Source of the DNA: an uncultured Gemmatimonadota bacterium
GTDB taxonomy: Bacteria; Gemmatimonadota; Gemmatimonadetes; Gemmatimonadales; GWC2-71-9
Assembly: GCA_946887295.1 (NCBI GenBank)
Contig: CAMPKP010000051.1
Location: forward strand, 1 to 19,988
DNA length: 19,988 nucleotides
Direction: 5' to 3'
The notes beneath the pieces are model-generated. The model saw nothing but the letters and a program-made list of their open reading frames with translations, searched no databases and was not told where the DNA came from. Of this stretch, positions 1 to 8,026 are shown piece after piece (within the stretch, counting starts at the first letter, position 1; the number at the start of each line of letters is the position of its first letter). Made by a program: the position numbers and the translations under genes.

Positions 1-1595
1 GTATCGGGACGGCTCGCCAGCGAGCGAAGGAGTCTGACCAGGGGCGGGTCCGGCCGGGCCAGCTCGGGAGTCGCGGTGAACGGCACCAGGGTCCCGTCGT
101 AGTCGAGGAGGAGGAGCAGCTCGTCGTTGCGCTCCAGGGCGCGGCCGAGCTCCTCGCGGAGCGCATCCTCGCCCGCGGCTGGAGACGCTGCCCTGACCGA
201 GGGAGCGGTCACCCGCTCGAGCTGATCCAGGAACGAGGCGACCCAGCTGTGCACGTCGAAGGTGGCGACCCGCTGGCGGAGCGGAGCCAGCCGTGCCCGC
301 CGCTCGTCGGGATCCATCGAGAGCGCACGGAAGAACACCTCCGCGGTGGCGTCGGTGTCGTACGGATTCACCGGCAGCGCTTCCGGAAGCTCCCACGAGG
401 CCCCGGCGAACTCGCTCAGGACCAGCACTCCGTCTCCGTCGGGGCGCGAGGCGACGAACTCCTTGGCTACCAGGTTCATCCCGTCCCTGAGCGGAGTCAC
501 CAGCATCACGTCGGCGGCGCGGTAGAGCGCCACCAGATCGGGCTCGGAGAGCCCGCGGAAGATGTAGTGCACCGGCACCCAGCGGGGGGTGCCGAAGACG
601 CCGTTGATCCGGCCCACCAGACCATCCACCAGGGTGCGGAAGTCCTGATACGCTCCCACCCCGGTGCGGGAAGGGACCGCGACCTGCACCAGGCGCACCT
701 TCTCGCGGAGCTCCGGATGAGTCTCGAGCATCCGCTCGTAGGCCAGCATGCGGCGGGGAATGCCCTTGGTGTAGTCGAGGCGGTCCACGCCCACCAGGAT
801 GCGGACGCTGCCGTCGCCGCGCAGCGCCTGGGCCTCCGCCTCGACCGCGGGGTCCTTCGCCAGCCGCTCGAACGTGCCGGCATCGATGCCCATGGGGAAG
901 ACGCCCAGCCGGACCTCGCGGCCGGACAGCTGCACCCGGTCGATGTCCACGGCGAGACCCAGGATGTCGGTCAGCGCGGTGGCGAAGTGGCGAAGATAGG
1001 TGGGGGTGTGAAAGCCGACGAGATCGGCGCCGAGCATTCCTTCGAGGAGCTGTCGCCTCGACGGAAGGGTCCGGAACAGCTCCTCGGAGGGGAACGGGAT
1101 GTGGAGAAAGAACCCGATCCGGGCCTCGGGGAGGCGGCGTCGGAGAAGGCCCGGGAGGAGCAGGAGCTGGTAGTCGTGCACCCAGACGAGGTCGCCCGGC
1201 CGGTATTGCCCGGCGACGATATCCGCGAAGCGCTCGTTGACCTCGACGTACGAGTCCCAGTCGCTGGCCTGGAGGGGCACCTGGTCCAGCAGGTAGTGGA
1301 ACAGCGGCCAGAGCACTCCGTTGGAGTACCCCTCGTAATACCGGGTGACCTGCTCCCGGGTGAGCGGGACGGCCACCAGCCGCTGCTCGGCGAGCTTGCG
1401 GTCGAGCTCCGACCGCTGCTCGGGGGACAGGTCCTCCTCGGCTCCGGACCAGCCGATCCAGAGCCCCCCCGACTGCTCGTGCGGCCGGGCCAATCCGGTC
1501 GCGAGTCCCCCCGAGCTCCGCTCCACTTCCACACCGCCTTCCGTCGGGCGTACCGTGACGGGCAGGCGGTTGGCAACGATCAGGAGGCGGGACAT
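1..1595 (-). CDS. otsA: Trehalose-6-phosphate synthase fused to trehalose-phosphatase (partial, C-terminus beyond window)
   Basis: Translation of the minus strand from the ATG at 1595 stays open to the window edge (531 codons, no stop). The first ~470 residues are a GT20 glucosyltransferase that makes trehalose 6-phosphate from UDP-glucose and glucose 6-phosphate in the cytoplasm. Visible family motifs, in order, are NRLPV and GGLATGL near the N-terminus, YSNGVLWPLFHY, VWVHDYQLLLLP, FFLHIPFPS, DLVGFHT, GVDRLDYTKGIP, TPLRDGMNLVAKE and LSEFAG. After a short linker, LLLLDYDGTLVPF (around residue 497) is the nucleophile motif I of a HAD phosphatase, so an OtsB domain begins just before the edge. 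The protein is therefore probably a bifunctional synthase-phosphatase that makes free trehalose, a desiccation and osmotic protectant. The start fits because NRLPV lies about 10 residues inside, as is usual in the family. Whether the OtsB domain is complete cannot be seen. Confidence 0.96.
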   Translation of the reverse strand, partial: MSRLLIVANRLPVTVRPTEGGVEVERSSGGLATGLARPHEQSGGLWIGWSGAEEDLSPEQRSELDRKLAEQRLVAVPLTREQVTRYYEGYSNGVLWPLFHYLLDQVPLQASDWDSYVEVNERFADIVAGQYRPGDLVWVHDYQLLLLPGLLRRRLPEARIGFFLHIPFPSEELFRTLPSRRQLLEGMLGADLVGFHTPTYLRHFATALTDILGLAVDIDRVQLSGREVRLGVFPMGIDAGTFERLAKDPAVEAEAQALRGDGSVRILVGVDRLDYTKGIPRRMLAYERMLETHPELREKVRLVQVAVPSRTGVGAYQDFRTLVDGLVGRINGVFGTPRWVPVHYIFRGLSEPDLVALYRAADVMLVTPLRDGMNLVAKEFVASRPDGDGVLVLSEFAGASWELPEALPVNPYDTDATAEVFFRALSMDPDERRARLAPLRQRVATFDVHSWVASFLDQLERVTAPSVRAASPAAGEDALREELGRALERNDELLLLLDYDGTLVPFTATPELARPDPPLVRLLRSLASRPD

Positions 1596-1638
1596 GGTGG
1601 AAAGGTAGCGGAACAGCGGGTCCTGTCACCCTGAACGC

Positions 1639-1674
1639 GGTGAAGGGGACCATGCGTTCATGGCCCCCTTCACC
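1639..1674 (-). terminator. 16-bp hairpin downstream of the M1 peptidase
   Basis: The arms 1639-1654 and 1659-1674 are inverted repeats around a 4-base loop. Read as minus-strand RNA, all 16 pairs form, one of them G·U. Read as plus-strand RNA, that pair becomes an A/C mismatch. This favours a structure in the minus-strand transcript, 25 bases after the peptidase stop and about 43 bases before the trehalose synthase start. There is no U-run, so it may be an intrinsic-like terminator, an mRNA 3' stabiliser or a leader element of the trehalose gene. Confidence 0.6.
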
Positions 1675-1698
1675 TGGCACACCCTGACGGCGCGGCCG

Positions 1699-3693
1699 CT
1701 ACCTGGGCCAGATCCCGTTCCCCCGGTCGATGTCCGGGAACTCCCGCTTGGGGTCGATTTCGATCGTCTTGATCGCCGGCTCGCGGGGAATGCGAACGGT
1801 GGTGCGCTTCGAGCCGGTGAACCAGACGCTGACCGGCACCTCCACTGTCTGGGGCTCCCCCTCGTTCCGGGTGACGACCAGATGGACCGGCATCGGGGCG
1901 CGGCCGTGGTTGGCCACCACGACATCGAGGGAGTCGCCCGCGGTGGTGACGGTGTCGATCGCCTGGTCGAGCTTCCAGGTCTCGAAGAACCAGGTGCGCC
2001 AGAACCAGGAGAGGTCGCGGCCGGCCACGTCCTCCACGGTGTGGAAGAAGTCGTATGGCATGGGGTGCTTGTACTGCCAGCGGCGGCCGTACTCCCTGAA
2101 GGCCCGCTCGAAGGTCTCCCGGCCGAGCACGCCGCGCAGCGCCACGAGCGCCGTGGCGGTCTTGTAATAGCTGGCGGTGCCGTAGGCGTTGTAGCTGGGG
2201 TAGCGGTCGCCGTGGTGCATCAGCTCCACCTCGCCCCCCGCGATGGCCAGGTTCAGGTACGGCTCCCGGTTCTCGGCCTCGTCGTCGTATCCCTTGAAGA
2301 AGTCGGCCATCGCCTGCGACTGGGTGAACTGGGCAAAGCCCTCGTCCATCCAGGCATACCGCTTCTCGTCGGAGCCCACCTGCATCGGGTGCCACATGTG
2401 CGCGATCTCGTGGACCACGACCTCGTACATGTTGAGGGTGTCCCACTGGCCTCCGATGCAGGTCATCATCGGGTACTCCATGCCCCCGCAGGAGGTGGGA
2501 CCGTCCACGGCCGTCATGTGCGGATAGGGGTAGGGCCAGAGATAGCTGGAGAGGAACTCGACCGAGTGGCGGCCGTACCGGGCCGCGCGGTCCCAGTGGC
2601 TGCTCCGCATCTCGGGCCGCCAGAAGGCGTCCACCCGCGTCGTGTCCGCTGCACCGTCGCCGTCCGCGTCGCCGACCACGGCGTTGGTGGCGTCCCAGAG
2701 GTAGTCCGCCGAGGTGCCCCAGGCCACGTCGCGCACGTTCTCCGCCCGAAAGCGCCAGGTGAGCTTGCCGCCGTTGCCGGCCGCGGTGGCCTTCCCCGCC
2801 CCGCGATCGGTCTCGCCGACCACGTGGACCACTTCCCTGGCGCCCATCGCCGAGTCGAGCCGTGCCCGGGTCTGCCCGCTGAGCACCTCCGCGGCGTTGG
2901 TCAGGGTGCCGGTGCTCGTCACCAGCCATCCGGCCGGCACGGTGAGGGCCACGTCATAGTTCCCGTAGCCCATGTAGAACTCGGCGTTGCCGTAGTACTG
3001 GTCGATCTGCCAGCCGTTCACGTCGTCGTACACCGCCATCTGGGGATACCAGTAGCTGATGTAGTAGACCTCGCCGTCCTGTCCGCCCCGGGGGGCCCCG
3101 TCGGGAGGGATCCGGATGCGATACCCGAACTCGAAGTCGGCAGTGCCGCCGGGCGGCAGGGGCTTGGGCAGCCGGACCCGCATGATGGTGCCGTCTACTT
3201 CATAGCCCGCGGCCTCACCCCCGCCCGCGGCCAGGGTGGTGCCTTGCGCCGCGACCCTGGACAGGTCGTAGCCCTCGACCGCCCAGGGGATGTCCGTGTT
3301 GTGCCGGCTGGAGGGGGCGAAGATGTTGTGCAGCAACTGGATGTAGACGACGGCGAGGGTGTCGGGCGACCGGTTGTAGTAGCGGATGGCGCTCTTGCCG
3401 GTGAGCCGCTTGGACACCGGATTGAGCTCGGCCTCGAGCCGGTAGTCGGCCCACTGCTGCCAGTAGCGGGGGCCCGGAGCGCCGGATTGGGCCCGGGTGC
3501 CGTTGGCCACCGCCCGGTCGAACGCCTCCATGACCGGGACCTCCATCGCCCGGGTGACCGCCGAGCCGGCCGAGCCGGTGGCCGGCTCCGGCCCGGCCGA
3601 CGCGCCGGTGCGGCCCGAGCTGCATCCCGCCAGGGCGAACAATACCAGCAGCCCCGACAGCGGGGTGCGAGCTGCGATTGCCGTGCGATCCAT
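1699..3693 (-). CDS. M1-family zinc metallopeptidase (aminopeptidase), lipoprotein
   Basis: This 664-residue protein starts at ATG 3693, seven bases after a GGAG Shine-Dalgarno. The N-terminus has a hydrophobic stretch ending in a lipobox (LAGC), so it should be a lipid-anchored envelope protein. The gluzincin site is clear: HEIAH with H428, E429 and H432, then E451 in DEGFAQF, giving the HExxH-18-E spacing of family M1. A GGMEYP segment upstream (about residue 402) stands where M1 enzymes carry the exopeptidase GxMEN loop. The Tyr-rich YGTASYYKTATAL segment follows, where the family's catalytic Tyr lies. An N-terminal beta-domain and a C-terminal WFFETWKLD segment fit the M1-like enzymes found with similar lipoproteins. 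The likely role is trimming peptides in the periplasm or at the cell surface, but the substrate is unknown. The gene is divergent from htrA, another envelope protease. The altered GxMEN loop makes strict aminopeptidase activity less certain than the peptidase fold. Confidence 0.93.
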   Translation of the reverse strand: MDRTAIAARTPLSGLLVLFALAGCSSGRTGASAGPEPATGSAGSAVTRAMEVPVMEAFDRAVANGTRAQSGAPGPRYWQQWADYRLEAELNPVSKRLTGKSAIRYYNRSPDTLAVVYIQLLHNIFAPSSRHNTDIPWAVEGYDLSRVAAQGTTLAAGGGEAAGYEVDGTIMRVRLPKPLPPGGTADFEFGYRIRIPPDGAPRGGQDGEVYYISYWYPQMAVYDDVNGWQIDQYYGNAEFYMGYGNYDVALTVPAGWLVTSTGTLTNAAEVLSGQTRARLDSAMGAREVVHVVGETDRGAGKATAAGNGGKLTWRFRAENVRDVAWGTSADYLWDATNAVVGDADGDGAADTTRVDAFWRPEMRSSHWDRAARYGRHSVEFLSSYLWPYPYPHMTAVDGPTSCGGMEYPMMTCIGGQWDTLNMYEVVVHEIAHMWHPMQVGSDEKRYAWMDEGFAQFTQSQAMADFFKGYDDEAENREPYLNLAIAGGEVELMHHGDRYPSYNAYGTASYYKTATALVALRGVLGRETFERAFREYGRRWQYKHPMPYDFFHTVEDVAGRDLSWFWRTWFFETWKLDQAIDTVTTAGDSLDVVVANHGRAPMPVHLVVTRNEGEPQTVEVPVSVWFTGSKRTTVRIPREPAIKTIEIDPKREFPDIDRGNGIWPR

Positions 3694-3885
3694 CAGGTTC
3701 TCCGGTGTCGGTGGTCCAGGGTCCGCCGGGGGCGGATGATCGCCTGACTACGGGCCCCAGGCAAGACTCGTTTCGGTTGGTGCGAAGGGAAACATCGGCC
3801 GCGACGCCCGGAGGGTCTGAGGCATTCTCAGCTACATCATGGCGGCTTCGCCCGCCTCGTATTTCCCACGCTGGAGATGCTCAAG
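3694..3885. promoter_or_regulatory. Divergent promoter region between the M1 peptidase and htrA
   Basis: This gap of about 190 bases separates divergent genes and must hold start signals for both. It includes a small dyad CTGAG-gcatt-CTCAG (3817-3831), about 55 bases before the htrA start, that could be an operator. I could not assign confident -35/-10 boxes and see no CIRCE element. Confidence 0.35.
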
Positions 3886-5460
3886 ATGCCTCAAGGTTCG
3901 CTGCGCCGGTTCCCCTTCGGCGCCGTCACGTTGGCCTTTCTCGTCGGTACGCTGCTGGCCGGCATGCTCAACCTGCCCGGGTTCTCCGTGGCCCAGCAGC
4001 AACAGAACACCCGGCTTGCCTCGGACAAGGCTCCGGCACCCGCCGCCACCGGCGACCTCCAGGGACTCAGCGAGGCCTTCGCCTCGGTGGCCGAGGCGGT
4101 CAAGCCGAGCGTGGTCTTCATCAAGTCCGGCAAGCGGAACGGTCCGGATGCGCAGAGCGACCAGCCCCGACTGCAGCTCCCCCCGGGATTCGAGCAGTTC
4201 ATGCCCCGGCTCCCGCAGATGCAGCAGCCGCCCGAGTTCCAGGAGGCCGCCGGCTCGGGCTTCATCGTCTCGCGTGACGGCTACATCCTGACCAACGACC
4301 ACGTCGTGGACGGCTCCGACGTCGTCACGGTCCGGCTGCTCGACCGCCGGGAGTTCAAGGCCAAGGTGGTCGGGACCGACGCCGGCACCGATCTCGCAGT
4401 CCTCAAGATCGACGCGGACGACCTCACGCCGGCCCCGCTGGGCGACAGCGACGCCGCCCGGGTGGGCGAGTGGGTGCTGGCGGTGGGAAATCCGCTGGGT
4501 GAGAACCTGACCTTCACCGTCACCTCGGGCATCATCAGCGCCAAGGGCCGCACCCTGGCTCTGCCGAACGTCAGCGACCGGAGCATCCAGGACTTCATCC
4601 AGACCGATGCCGCCATCAACCCGGGCAACTCCGGCGGTCCGCTGGTGAGCACCGGCGGCCGTGTCCTGGGCGTCAACTCCGCCATTGCCAGCCGGACCGG
4701 ATTCTACTCGGGATACGGCTTCGCCATTCCCATCAACATGGCCCGCCAGGTGATGGACCAGATCATCGCGCACGGCGAGGTTCACCGATCGGTGCTGGGT
4801 ATCTCGGTCCGCAACGCCTCGGCCAACGACGCGGCCTACGTCGGCCTGCCCGACATCCGGGGCGTGATCGTCGAGGACTTCGGCAGCGACAACTCCTCGG
4901 CCAAGCGGGCCGGCATCGAGCCGGGGGACATCATCATCACAGTGGACGGCAAGCCGGTGGAGTACGTGGGGCAGCTCCAGCAGCGGATCGCCTTTCGCAA
5001 GCCCGGCGAGACGGTCAAGGTCGAGGTCGCCCGGAAAGGCGGCGTCCGGAAGACCTACAGCGTCAAGCTGCAGGCCATGCCCGGCGCCACCGAGGTAGCG
5101 GACCGGGCCGGCGGCAGCGAGAGCGACGACGGGGATGACGCCGGCGCCGCCCTCGGCCGGCTTGGAGTGACCGTCGCCCCGGTAACCCGGGAAGACGCCG
5201 CGCAGTACCAGCTCTCCGATGAGCAGCGCGGGCTCGTGGTCACCGACGTCACCGCCGGCGGCCCCTCCTGGGGCGAGCTGGTGGACGCCGAGCAGGGGGG
5301 TCCGGATATCATCCTCGAGGTCGAAGGCAGGCCCGCGAAATCCCCCGCCCAGCTGGCGGAGGTGCTCAAGAGCATGAAGCCGGGCGATATCGTCAGCCTG
5401 AGGGTCTACAACACCCAGGCGAAGACCCGGCGGGTGGAGCGGATCAAGCTGGGGGAGTAG
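3886..5460 (+). CDS. HtrA/DegP-family serine protease with two PDZ domains
   Basis: The protein is an S1C trypsin-like protease that degrades or chaperones misfolded envelope proteins. A hydrophobic N-terminal segment (about residues 10-35 of AFLVGTLLAGML type) is a signal peptide or membrane anchor. A Gln-, Pro- and Met-rich linker follows. The catalytic triad is visible as H139 (TNDHVVDG), D169 (GTDLAVLK) and S249 (GNSGGPL). Two PDZ domains follow: the first carries GDIIITVDGKPV, and the second carries GPDIILEVEGRPA and ends at the stop. The chosen ATG at 3886 has GGAG nine bases upstream. An in-frame ATG at 3877 abuts that GGAG directly and is less likely, but would add only three residues. 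An acidic Gly/Asp linker (SESDDGDDAG) joins the two PDZ domains. It is transcribed away from the M1 peptidase and is followed by a hairpin. Confidence 0.96.
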   Translation: MPQGSLRRFPFGAVTLAFLVGTLLAGMLNLPGFSVAQQQQNTRLASDKAPAPAATGDLQGLSEAFASVAEAVKPSVVFIKSGKRNGPDAQSDQPRLQLPPGFEQFMPRLPQMQQPPEFQEAAGSGFIVSRDGYILTNDHVVDGSDVVTVRLLDRREFKAKVVGTDAGTDLAVLKIDADDLTPAPLGDSDAARVGEWVLAVGNPLGENLTFTVTSGIISAKGRTLALPNVSDRSIQDFIQTDAAINPGNSGGPLVSTGGRVLGVNSAIASRTGFYSGYGFAIPINMARQVMDQIIAHGEVHRSVLGISVRNASANDAAYVGLPDIRGVIVEDFGSDNSSAKRAGIEPGDIIITVDGKPVEYVGQLQQRIAFRKPGETVKVEVARKGGVRKTYSVKLQAMPGATEVADRAGGSESDDGDDAGAALGRLGVTVAPVTREDAAQYQLSDEQRGLVVTDVTAGGPSWGELVDAEQGGPDIILEVEGRPAKSPAQLAEVLKSMKPGDIVSLRVYNTQAKTRRVERIKLGE

Positions 5461-5470
5461 ATCAAGCGGG

Positions 5471-5507
5471 GGAGCAGGGAAGGTCGTGGCCTGGCCTTCC
5501 CTGCTTC
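5471..5507. terminator. Hairpin between htrA and the converging minus-strand genes
   Basis: A stem of about 15 bp (5471-5485 with 5493-5507, seven-base loop) starts 10 bases after the htrA stop. It pairs fully in plus-strand RNA through two G·U pairs. No strong U-run follows, so its efficiency is uncertain. It lies inside the end of the minus-strand fragment that stops at 5462, so it may serve both directions. Confidence 0.6.
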
Positions 5508-5539
5508 ACCACCACTCTGGACTTCACCACCACTCTGGC
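5504..5539. repeat. Two tandem copies of an 18-bp unit
   Basis: The unit cttcaccaccactctgga at 5504-5521 is repeated at 5522-5539 with one change in the last base. It lies in the 3' end of the propeller fragment next to the htrA hairpin. It looks like a slippage duplication. Confidence 0.85.
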
Positions 5540-5694
5540 GACTCGCGCCGCGATCCCCGGCGAAGCACCGTACGCCAGCCACACCGCCCCACGCTCCGGA
5601 TCGACCGCGATGTGCCGCACCAGCGCGCCCTTGCCGGGGAGCGGCAGGGTCTGGAACCGCCCGGCCACGGGATCGCAGCGGAGCCGTGCCGCGA

Positions 5695-6141
5695 TCACCC
5701 CCCGGCTCCGGGCTTTCGCTCCCAGAGCACGTTCACGATGACCCAGCGTCCGTCCACCTTGGCGATCTGCAGGTAGTCGATCCAGTCGGCCATCACCGCC
5801 TTGACGCTCGCCGCATTACCGAAGATGTCGAGGATCGTGACGTCCTTCTGCCGGCGGCTGCGGGGCGTCTCCTTGCCCCAGCCGTGCCGGGCGCCGTTGA
5901 CCAGCGCGGAGGCTCCCATGTTCTGCAGCACGCTCCGCCTGGTGGCGGTGTCGCTCACCACGATCCGCTTGACCAGCTCCGGATGGAGCGCTCGGCTCAT
6001 GCGCTCGGCGCTGCCCTCGTACCAGCCTTCGACGTAATCGAGCGCGGTGGCACGGATGGCGGTGGAATCGGCGGCGGTCTGGGCACGAGCCATGGAGGGT
6101 GCGGCCAGCAACACGAACAGCAGCCCGTAGCGCGGGATCAT
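5695..6141 (-). CDS. Secreted NTF2-like / putative lumazine-binding family protein
   Basis: The ATG at 6141 follows a strong GAGGAGG Shine-Dalgarno, so the start is secure. The 148-residue product begins with a signal peptide (LLFVLLAAPSMARAQ, cleavage after Ala-Arg-Ala). The mature part has ALDYVEGWYEGSAERM near its start, LHPELVKR next, and DWIDYLQIAKVDGRWVIVNVLW at the end. This is the pattern of the putative lumazine-binding branch of the SnoaL/NTF2-like fold. Such proteins are small alpha-beta cones; their ligand is mostly unknown and 'lumazine-binding' is only a family label. The likely location is periplasm. Its stop overlaps the GTG of the downstream propeller fragment. It is divergent from the quinoprotein dehydrogenase gene. 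Confidence 0.85.
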   Translation of the reverse strand: MIPRYGLLFVLLAAPSMARAQTAADSTAIRATALDYVEGWYEGSAERMSRALHPELVKRIVVSDTATRRSVLQNMGASALVNGARHGWGKETPRSRRQKDVTILDIFGNAASVKAVMADWIDYLQIAKVDGRWVIVNVLWERKPGAGG

Positions 6142-6277
6142 CGGTTTCCTCCTCGGTTGGGACGGCGGGTTCAGGCTCTACGGCCGGGCCGGTGACGTGT
6201 TTCGACGGTGTCCCTGGCCACCTGCGAAGAGTGAGCAAGATCACAGCAGGGTCCCGACCCCGCGGTTACGCTCGGGC
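6142..6277. promoter_or_regulatory. Divergent intergenic region before the quinoprotein gene
   Basis: These 136 bases separate the NTF2-like gene (-) and the PQQ dehydrogenase (+), so both promoters should lie here. The frame of the dehydrogenase is open back to 6197, but that stretch reads as basic, low-quality protein without a signal peptide and I treat it as untranslated. I could not place -35/-10 boxes. Confidence 0.3.
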
Positions 6278-8026
6278 ATGTTCCAGGTCCGTCGTGTCAT
6301 GCTGTGTGTTGCCGGGGCGTTCGCGATAGGGTGTCGGGGAGATCGCGAGGCTGCTCGGAGTGACACACCCGGCACGGGCCGGGACCGCGGCGCGAACCCG
6401 GCGGAACACGACTCCGCGCTCCGCCGGGCGATGGCGGACTCCGGCGCCTGGCCTTCATACGGGCGGGACTACACCAATCGCCGCTTCTCCCCCCTGGGCC
6501 AGGTGACGCCGGCCAACGCGAGCCGGCTCACCCTCGCCTGGAAGTACGACACCGGCATCCGCCGTTCCTTCGAGACCAGTCCGCTCGTGGTGGACGGCGT
6601 GATGTACATCTCCACTCCCCTCAATCACGTCGTCGCGCTCGACGCCGCCACCGGAAAGAAGAAGTGGGAGTACGTCCACGAGTTCGACGGGCCCACGGTC
6701 CACTGTTGCGGCCCGGTCAATCGCGGCCTGGCGCTGTACGGCGGGCGACTCTACATGGGGGCGCTCGACGCGCGGCTGGTGGCGCTCGACGCAGCGACGG
6801 GCGAGAAGCAGTGGGATGTCAGAGTCGGCGACAACACCAAGGGCTACGCGCTCAACGGGCCACCGGTGGCCGCCGACGGCAAGGTGATCGTCGGCATCAG
6901 CGGTGCCGAGTACGGGATCCGGGGCTACGTCACGGCCTACGACGCCGGGAGCGGGGATCAGGTCTGGCGCTTCCATACCATCCCCAGCCCCGACGAAGGC
7001 GGCTGGTGGGGAGCGTGGGCCGAGACCGATCCCTTCGGAACCTCGCTCCACCGGAACATCGAGCGCGAGAAGGCGGACAGCGCCAAGACCGCCGACAGCT
7101 GGCAGCGGGGGGGCGGCTCGGTCTGGCAGGCACCGGCGATCGACACCGCGCTCGGCCTGGTCATCTTCACCGTGGGAAACCCTTCCCCCGATCTCGACGG
7201 ATCCGGACGCCCCGGGGACAATCTCTACACCAACGCGATCGTCGCGATCGGACTCGACGACGGCAAGCACCGCTGGCATCTCCAGACGATTCCCCACGAC
7301 GTCTGGGATCTCGACGCGGCCAGTCCCGTCGTGCTGGTGGACCTGCCGGGCGAAGGCGGCGCCACGGTGCCGGCGGTGGCCCACGCGGGGAAGACGGGCT
7401 GGGTTTACGTGGTGGACCGCCGCACCGGCAAACCCATCCGGCGGAGCGATCCGTTCGTGCCGCTGGCGAACACCTTCGCCCAGCCCACCCTCAAGGGTGT
7501 TCGCATGCTGCCGGGCGCGAACGGCGGGTCGGAGTGGTCACCTACGGCCTACAGCCCCGAGACGGGGTATCTCTACGTCCTCGGCCTTCACCAGCCCATG
7601 CTCTACAAGGTGCGCTCGCAGCCGTTTCAGCCACCGGCGATGTGGCTCGGCGGCGCGTTCGTCGGAACCGGGGAGCCGCAGTACGGCCTCTTCTCCGCGG
7701 TGGATCTGGCGACCGGCAAGGTGGTGTGGCAGAAGCGGGTCAAGGACCCGATGGTCGGCGGTGCGCTCGCGACCGGAGGCGGCGTGGTGTTCACCGGCAC
7801 GCCCGATGGTCAGTTCCTGGCGTACGACGCCAAGAGCGGCAAGCAGGTCTGGAGCTACAAGGCCGAGGGCGGCGTGAACGCCCCGCCGATCACGTACTCC
7901 GTCGGCGGGCGCCAGTTCGTGGCGGTCGCGGCGGGAGGCAACTACCAGATCAACGCGCCCCGGAGCGACGACATGCTGGCGTTCGCGCTGCCGGAGGGCC
8001 GGGATGGGACGGAGGCGGGCCAGTGA
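6278..8026 (+). CDS. PQQ-dependent quinoprotein dehydrogenase, lipoprotein
   Basis: This 582-residue beta-propeller enzyme should oxidise an alcohol, aldehyde or sugar in the periplasm with pyrroloquinoline quinone and pass electrons to a cytochrome. The chosen ATG at 6278 gives a lipoprotein-like leader (RR, then MLCVAGAFAIG, then Cys). An ATG at 6299 is an alternative, and neither has a strong Shine-Dalgarno. Blade motifs of the type VVALDAATGKKKWEY and LVALDAATGEKQWDV recur. HCCGPVNRG places the vicinal Cys pair at C143-C144, as in methanol and ethanol dehydrogenases. Further family motifs are GYVTAYDAGSGDQVWRF, GGSVWQAPAID, VGNPSPD, GDNLYTNAIVAI and PHDVWDLDAASP. In the last, D344 is the likely catalytic base and D346 sits two residues on. 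The overlapping cytochrome c gene is the likely electron acceptor. Its substrate cannot be read from sequence. Confidence 0.93.
   Translation: MFQVRRVMLCVAGAFAIGCRGDREAARSDTPGTGRDRGANPAEHDSALRRAMADSGAWPSYGRDYTNRRFSPLGQVTPANASRLTLAWKYDTGIRRSFETSPLVVDGVMYISTPLNHVVALDAATGKKKWEYVHEFDGPTVHCCGPVNRGLALYGGRLYMGALDARLVALDAATGEKQWDVRVGDNTKGYALNGPPVAADGKVIVGISGAEYGIRGYVTAYDAGSGDQVWRFHTIPSPDEGGWWGAWAETDPFGTSLHRNIEREKADSAKTADSWQRGGGSVWQAPAIDTALGLVIFTVGNPSPDLDGSGRPGDNLYTNAIVAIGLDDGKHRWHLQTIPHDVWDLDAASPVVLVDLPGEGGATVPAVAHAGKTGWVYVVDRRTGKPIRRSDPFVPLANTFAQPTLKGVRMLPGANGGSEWSPTAYSPETGYLYVLGLHQPMLYKVRSQPFQPPAMWLGGAFVGTGEPQYGLFSAVDLATGKVVWQKRVKDPMVGGALATGGGVVFTGTPDGQFLAYDAKSGKQVWSYKAEGGVNAPPITYSVGGRQFVAVAAGGNYQINAPRSDDMLAFALPEGRDGTEAGQ

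Larger units (their letters stand above)
5462..5698 (-). pseudogene. Fragment resembling the C-terminal blade of a streptogramin-lyase-type beta-propeller
   Basis: A 78-codon frame starts with GTG at 5698, overlapping the TGA of the upstream gene (GTGA). The segment PLPGKGALVRHIAVDPERGAVW followed by LAYGASPGIARV-like sequence resembles one blade of virginiamycin B lyase (Vgb)-like propellers, where pairs such as hiavD..G.vW recur. Full Vgb proteins are about 300 residues with seven blades, so one blade cannot fold into a working propeller. I read it as a remnant of a decayed gene, or a chance translated tail. The last ~20 residues include VVKSRVVVK, produced by an 18-bp tandem duplication in the DNA. 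The GTGA coupling could still give some translation. Confidence 0.4.

Noticed and set aside
249..1634. Plus-strand open frame opposite the trehalose synthase
   Set aside because: All GT20 motifs are on the minus strand.
1660..3747. A long open frame on the plus strand opposite the M1 peptidase
   Set aside because: It is a GC-driven antisense frame; the minus-strand translation has a lipobox and the full HExxH-18-E site, and the plus frame has no recognisable protein.
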